This document shows, in pieces, positions 8,000 to 11,529 of a stretch of 11,529 nucleotides of DNA. Under the pieces are notes generated by a model. It worked only from the letters and a program-made list of their open reading frames with translations. It did not search any database and was not told where the DNA came from. The position numbers and the translations under genes were made by a program. This stretch comes from Dissophora ornata (lineage: Eukaryota; Mortierellomycota; Mortierellomycetes; Mortierellales; Mortierellaceae), in assembly GCA_025201705.1 (NCBI GenBank), contig MU617081.1, positions 12,695 to 24,223 of the forward strand, written 5' to 3'. The first letter of the stretch is position 1. Each line of letters opens with the position of its first letter.

Positions 8000-10212
8000 A
8001 TGGCCCCAACCACGCTTCGGGCCAAGGGCAGCAAAGCCAAGTCCACAGCAGCGGTCAGGCACAGGGAACCCTCGCCCTCTCTCTCTTCTCAAGGACCTGT
8101 TGAGCGCGTCACCTCCAAGGTGACTTCATCGTCCATGACCACCACCACAACCACAGTAACAAATGCAACAACTACAAGCGCAGGAGGCAAGGTGCCAAAG
8201 CTGAATCTGCCTGCGTATCGATATGCGACCTGGATCGAAGAAAATCAACTGAAAAGAACCGCGCCTTGGATCGCCGTCGCGGTCGCGGTTTTGGTTCGTT
8301 GGATTGTGGGTCTTGGACCATATTCCGGTAAGAAGACGACCTCTATGAACTTTGGACGGGCAATTAGGATCAATTGAGTAGTAGTTGATCGTATTGGGGG
8401 TGAAAGAGGGTGGGGGCAAGCTGAATAGACAGCGTTTCCACGGTACTCTAACTTACACCATGTCTGTACCTTCATCCTGCTTGACAGGAATGTCAACGCC
8501 ACCAAGATTCGGCGATTACGAGGCACAGAGACATTGGATGGAATTGACAATACATCGCCCGATCCAGGAATGGTACTCGGACAAGTCGAAATGGTGGGAT
8601 CTGGATTATCCACCACTGACTGCCTACGTCTCGTGGATCTGTGGATACATGTAGGTCGATAGCAAATGCCACGTGTGCTGTCTTCGATGTGATGCGAATA
8701 TGATAGACTGATGACTTTTCATGTTTCCATGTTGAAAAAAAAGTGGCGATAAGATCAATCCCGAATGGTTCGCTTGGGAAACTTCACGGGGCTTCGAATC
8801 TCCAGATGCCAAGTTCTACATGCGCGTCACCGTCCTGATCTGCGAACTACTCGTCTATATCTCTGCAGTTGTTGTCTTCACAAACCGCTGGTTCGCCAAC
8901 AAGCCGTGGACTCGCAAACACACCGCGCTGGTGCTGATTGTCATGCAGCCTGGACTGATTCTGATCGACAGTGGACATTTCCAATATAACGCCGTGATGC
9001 TGGGCTTTGTAGTGTGGGCCGTGAACTGCTTCCTGGCTGATCAAGATGTGCTAGGAAGCGTGTTCTTCTGCCTGGCATTAGGATTCAAGCAAATGGCACT
9101 TTATTTTGCTCCGGCAGTTTTCGCTTACTTATTGGGTAAATCCTTCCGGCAGGGCTTTTTTGGCTGGTAAGCACTCGCACTTCTATTTGTTTTTTGGCCT
9201 CAAAACTCAAGACAGTGCTTAACCGCTGCACATCTTAAATCCATTTAGCATCTGGAAGCTGATTAAGCTGGGCTTGGCGGTGATTTTGACACTAGGTCTG
9301 TTGTTCTCACCTTGGATACAGTCCCAGGATGAGATCCTGCAGGTCCTACATCGTATTTTCCCAGTATTCAGAGGTCTTTATCAGGACAAGGTTGCCAACG
9401 TATGGTGTGCCGTCAATGTTGTAATCAAACTGCGCGAGATGTTTGATATCCAACAGCTCGTCCGATTCAGGTAAAAGAACGCTGATCCGAGTTGCAAATA
9501 GCGATTCGTAATGTGCATGATGTAGTGTTATTGACGCGGTATACTTTTCCTTTAGCGTACTTGCAACGCTGGCTTCTTTCCTGCCTTCGGTTCTACACCT
9601 GATCGCGAAACCCACCAAGTGGGGCTTGATTTACGGCCTAATTAACTCGTCCTTGTCGTTTTTCCTGCTGTCATTTCAAGTCCATGAAAAGTCAATCCTC
9701 ATTCCCGCGCTACCGATCACGCTCCTGATCCTGGACGAACCGGCTATAGCGTCATTATTTGTCACGTTGGCAACTTTCACAATGTACCCTTTACTGAAGC
9801 AGGAGGGACTCATGATGCCCTACTTTGTACTCTTGGGATTCTGGGTCTGGTTTACGTCAGGCACTTTCAAAAATGCGTCGAGATTCCTCGGGTTTTCGGC
9901 AGCAGTAAGATATTTGCGGTTTGAAAATGACTTCTTGAGTGTTTTGGATAGCGAGATTTTTTACTAACAGCATCGCATTTGTTTCCACCTCTCTTAATGC
10001 AGCTCAATTTGTTTGTGATCACTGCGATGCACTTAGCCGAGATATTTGTACCGCCTCCCGCACGATACCCCGATCTGTATGCGGTTGTGAACGCGCTTTG
10101 GGGAGCAGGCGGGTTTGTCCTCTACTGGGCCTACTTTAATTACCGCCAGTTCACGCTCGTCAATACACCAAAGATGGGATTCCGTGTAACGAAAACAGCG
10201 AAATTGGCATAA
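8000..10212 (+). CDS. ALG6: Man9GlcNAc2-PP-dolichol alpha-1,3-glucosyltransferase
   Basis: ALG6 adds the first glucose from dolichyl-P-glucose to Man9GlcNAc2-PP-dolichol in the ER lumen, the entry to the Glc3 cap needed for efficient N-glycan transfer. Exons by eye: 8000-8327, 8488-8650, 8744-9166, 9249-9470, 9556-9904, 10003-10212. They join in phase to 564 residues (yeast 544, human about 507). The excess is a Ser/Thr-rich cytosolic N-terminus, about residues 1-75. Landmarks: TAPWIAVAVAVLVRWIVGLGPYSG (first membrane helix); PPRFGDYEAQRHWMELT at 114-130 with Asp119 at the place of the catalytic Asp of yeast Alg6; WWDLDYPPLTAY; INPEWFAWETSRGFES; DSGHFQYN at 239-246; LGFKQMALYFAP; FPVFRGLYQDKVANVWC; QVHEKSILIP at 420-429. 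Many hydrophobic helices follow GT-C topology. GDYEAQRHW favours ALG6 over its relative ALG8. Exon 3 has an A-rich acceptor. Confidence 0.95.
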
Positions 10213-10223
10213 TGCCTCTCAAA

Positions 10224-10229
10224 AATAAA
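10224..10229 (+). terminator. Poly(A) signal of ALG6
   Basis: AATAAA lies 12 bases after the stop codon TAA at 10210-10212. Confidence 0.7.
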
Positions 10230-10418
10230 TCCGGCGCAGAAATTACAACGCAAGCAGCGGGTCATTCTTGCAACGGCAGTCATGAACTTCCTGAATGAGG
10301 CACCACTTGGTTGATGTGCGCAGGCTCCGCTGCGGTGCATCATCTGCTCTCGATAAGCTTATTATCTTGCTCTCCGTAGCTTTATTTTATATTCTCTGGC
10401 CTAAAAAAAACACCAACC

Positions 10419-10566
10419 TATAAAAGCTGCTGATTATATCATCCACCGGCGCGAAATAACCAGTCGCGTCCCCTTGGATAAACCGCGCAACTATTGCTAC
10501 CCCTCGTCAGAGCGTCAAAGATTTGAAGACATTCTCTACATAAATCCAATCCTCTCCATCTTCTCC
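10419..10566 (+). promoter_or_regulatory. Orphan TATA-type promoter and CT-rich leader
   Basis: TATAAAAG lies at 10419-10426. About 120 bases on, a CT-rich leader (10545-10565, ATCCTCTCCATCTTCTCC) runs into ATG at 10567. The frame from that ATG has only 23 codons (MVPSASFPAGSVATYGSRVG...) before TAG near 10634. It could be the first exon of an intron-bearing gene, a short untranslated transcript, or a remnant cut off by the tRNA and repeat region. Confidence 0.3.
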
Positions 10567-10686
10567 ATGGTACCTAGCGCTTCTTTCCCAGCAGGCTCTG
10601 TAGCAACGTACGGTTCGCGTGTGGGTCAAGTGTAGGTCTTGGACAGACCCCGCCTTCATGGCCCTCCGGACGCCCACGCGTCAACA

Positions 10687-10703
10687 GCAGGATTTGAACC
10701 TGC
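10687..10703 (-). other. Isolated tRNA T-arm / B-box, copy 1
   Basis: On the minus strand it reads GCAGGTTCAAATCCTGC: a 5-bp stem with the T-loop TTCAAAT and a perfect B-box GGTTCAAATCC. It continues as TGTTGACG, the form of a tRNA-Ser 3' acceptor strand. No matching 5' acceptor strand or D-arm (A-box) is found upstream on that strand; instead an A11 run precedes it. Call: a tRNA 3'-end remnant or a lone TFIIIC site. Confidence 0.5.
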
Positions 10704-10781
10704 GTTTTTTTTTTTGGCAAACAAGGACCCCCAGGATCATGGGATTTATTAGCTGTGGTCTATGAACAAAATGCCCCAGAA

Positions 10782-10798
10782 GCAGGATTTGAACCTGC
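10782..10798 (-). other. Isolated tRNA T-arm / B-box, copy 2
   Basis: The identical 17 bases recur 95 bases from copy 1 in the same orientation. Flanks differ: TTCTGGGG follows and a T10 run precedes on the minus strand. Again no partner acceptor strand or A-box is visible, so a functional tRNA is unlikely. Confidence 0.5.
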
Positions 10799-10812
10799 CC
10801 AAAAAAAAAACT

Positions 10813-10842
10813 CCCCTCAAAACGTGATTTACTGTTAAGGGG
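10813..10842. repeat. Imperfect hairpin (8-bp stem)
   Basis: CCCCTCAA (10813-10820) pairs with TTAAGGGG (10835-10842) with one G-T wobble and a 14-base loop. No function is assigned. Confidence 0.4.
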
Positions 10843-10909
10843 TATAGATTACTGACTTATAGTTTTGATAATAAGAAATCTATTTCATCCACCATTTCAT
10901 GAAGCTCAA

Positions 10910-10981
10910 TCCTTGGTAGTATAGTGGTGAGTATCTCCGCCTGTCACGCGGAAGACCGGGGTTCAATTCCCCGCCAAGGAG
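10910..10981 (+). tRNA. tRNA-Asp (anticodon GTC)
   Basis: A complete 72-base cloverleaf. The acceptor stem is TCCTTGG (10910-10916) with CCAAGGA (10974-10980), and the discriminator is G. The D-arm region TAGTATAGTGGTGAGTAT includes the A-box. The anticodon stem TCCGC/GCGGA encloses loop CTGTCAC, with GTC at 10943-10945. The T-arm has loop TTCAATT and B-box GGTTCAATTCC. There is no intron and no encoded CCA, as in nuclear tRNA genes. It decodes GAC and GAT. Confidence 0.95.
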
Positions 10982-10986
10982 ATTTA

Positions 10987-10990
10987 TTTT
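10987..10990 (+). terminator. Pol III terminator of tRNA-Asp
   Basis: TTTT lies six bases after the tRNA 3' end. A longer T run near 11011-11020 could serve as backup. Confidence 0.6.
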
Positions 10991-11134
10991 GTTGCACGAT
11001 AAACTGGTGTGTCTTTTTTTTTGGAACTAGTGTGTGCCCGTGGCAACGCCTCGGGTGTCACTTTGTCTTATTTTGTTTTTATGTCTCTCTGTTGAAGTAG
11101 GGTATCTTTTTTTTTGGGAATAATATAATCTCAC
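10991..11134. other. tRNA-to-foldback spacer
   Basis: T/G-rich sequence with two long T runs followed by GG (near 11011-11022 and 11106-11117). No gene is seen. Confidence 0.5.
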
Positions 11135-11164
11135 ACCCCCGTGAGCATCTATTCTCACGGGGGT
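11135..11164. repeat. Perfect 11-bp hairpin at the foldback end
   Basis: ACCCCCGTGAG (11135-11145) and CTCACGGGGGT (11154-11164) are perfect inverted copies around an 8-base loop. The right half overlaps the outer end of the long inverted repeat. Confidence 0.85.
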
Positions 11165-11529
11165 CATCAACTCCTGCACTAAGTCCGTTCCCAATCTTTG
11201 AAGTCAATTGCGCAACAACCTTTTATCTCACTCCCTACTCTTCTTAATATATTCTTTTGCCCGTTTACATGCCTATCTTCTCATGTAGTTCACTTCTTTT
11301 TTTCGTCCACTATGGGTGAACTGAACAGACAATTTAGCACTCTTTGCATGCAATTGGACATCAAAGTTGATGAAATAAAGAGGTGAACTACATGCATGAG
11401 AAGTAGGCATGGAAACGGGCACAAAAAATATATTAAGAAGAGTAGGGAGTAGCATAAAAAGTTGTTGCGCAATTGACGTTCAAAGATTGGGAACGTTTAC
11501 ATGGACTTAGTGCAGGAGTTGATGACCCC
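11160..11529. mobile_element. Foldback / MITE-like element, right end cut by window
   Basis: The left arm (11160 to about 11293) and the right arm (about 11383 to 11529) are inverted copies, roughly 134 and 147 bases, differing by small indels and scattered changes. Identical blocks include the outer GGGGTCATCAACTCCTGCAC, GTTCCCAATCTTTGAA, CAATTGCGCAACAAC, ACTCCCTACTCTTCTTAATA and GTAGTTCAC. The right arm has an 8-base insertion (ATGTAAAC, complement strand) after the first 27 bases. The spacer is about 90 bases and encodes no transposase. The form suits a non-autonomous foldback element or MITE. A target-site duplication cannot be read because the right flank is outside. Confidence 0.8.

Larger units (their letters stand above)
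10230..10909. other. Intergenic region without recognised protein gene
   Basis: It holds a TATA-like element, two isolated B-boxes and an imperfect hairpin, listed separately. It also has homopolymer runs (T near 10706-10716, A at 10801-10810). No open frame with family features is seen on either strand. Confidence 0.6.

Noticed and set aside
10685..10717. Hairpin plus T-run that looks like a bacterial rho-independent terminator
   Set aside because: The hairpin is a tRNA T-arm and the window is eukaryotic; the T run is one of several homopolymers.
10680..10770. Full tRNA-Ser(GCT) on the minus strand ending at B-box copy 1
   Set aside because: GCTAAT appears at about the right distance, but no 5' acceptor strand, A-box or anticodon stem pairs with it.
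11198..11472. Three 60-62 codon open frames on both strands over the foldback element
   Set aside because: They are mirror images of each other caused by the inverted arms and show no domain.
1..11529. CRISPR array, operon or bacterial defence system
   Set aside because: The 24-bp repeats are contiguous without spacers, and introns, poly(A) signals and a nuclear tRNA show eukaryotic DNA.

Overview
The window reads as eukaryotic, intron-bearing DNA from a compact fungal genome. The protein-coding genes have short introns of 82-160 bases with GTA(A/G) donors, CTAAC/CTGAT-type branch sites and AG acceptors. They also have AATAAA poly(A) signals 14-50 bases after the stop and CT-rich leaders before the ATG. 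An ALG6 gene, a Polycomb EED-type gene, a protein with a SARA-like C-terminal domain and a DIRS-like retroelement together suggest an early-diverging filamentous fungus (Mortierellomycota or Mucoromycota). That placement is inference, not proof.

Layout, left to right. (1) Bases 1-1476 hold a 24-bp tandem array. On the + strand it encodes about 412 codons of an 8-residue Pro-rich repeat, open at the left window edge and stopped at 1236. The same repeat continues in exact register through two more in-frame stops. (2) Bases 2084-4189, +, are an eight-exon gene for a 462-residue WD40 protein. I identify it as EED/ESC, the PRC2 subunit, with an apparently altered H3K27me3-reader cage. (3) Bases 4259-5863, -, are a decayed retroelement of DIRS type (basic gag-like tail, reverse transcriptase with YLDD, RNase H) lying tail-to-tail against EED. 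(4) Bases 6316-7869, +, are an intronless gene for a 517-residue protein with a Pro/Gln-rich N-terminus and a C-terminal half resembling the C-terminal domain of SARA/endofin. (5) Bases 8000-10212, +, are a six-exon ALG6 gene (564 residues) for the first glucosyltransferase of N-glycan precursor assembly. (6) Bases 10213-11529 are non-coding: an orphan TATA-type promoter, two isolated tRNA-like B-boxes, a tRNA-Asp(GTC), and a foldback (MITE-like) element that runs to the right edge.

The three intact genes do not form one pathway. EED acts in chromatin, the SARA-like protein probably at endomembranes or as a scaffold, and ALG6 in the ER. They are independent + strand genes with their own promoters and poly(A) signals; the ALG6 promoter is squeezed into 111 bases. 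Exon boundaries were set by eye from splice consensus and family motifs. All homology statements come from recognised motifs, not from searches.
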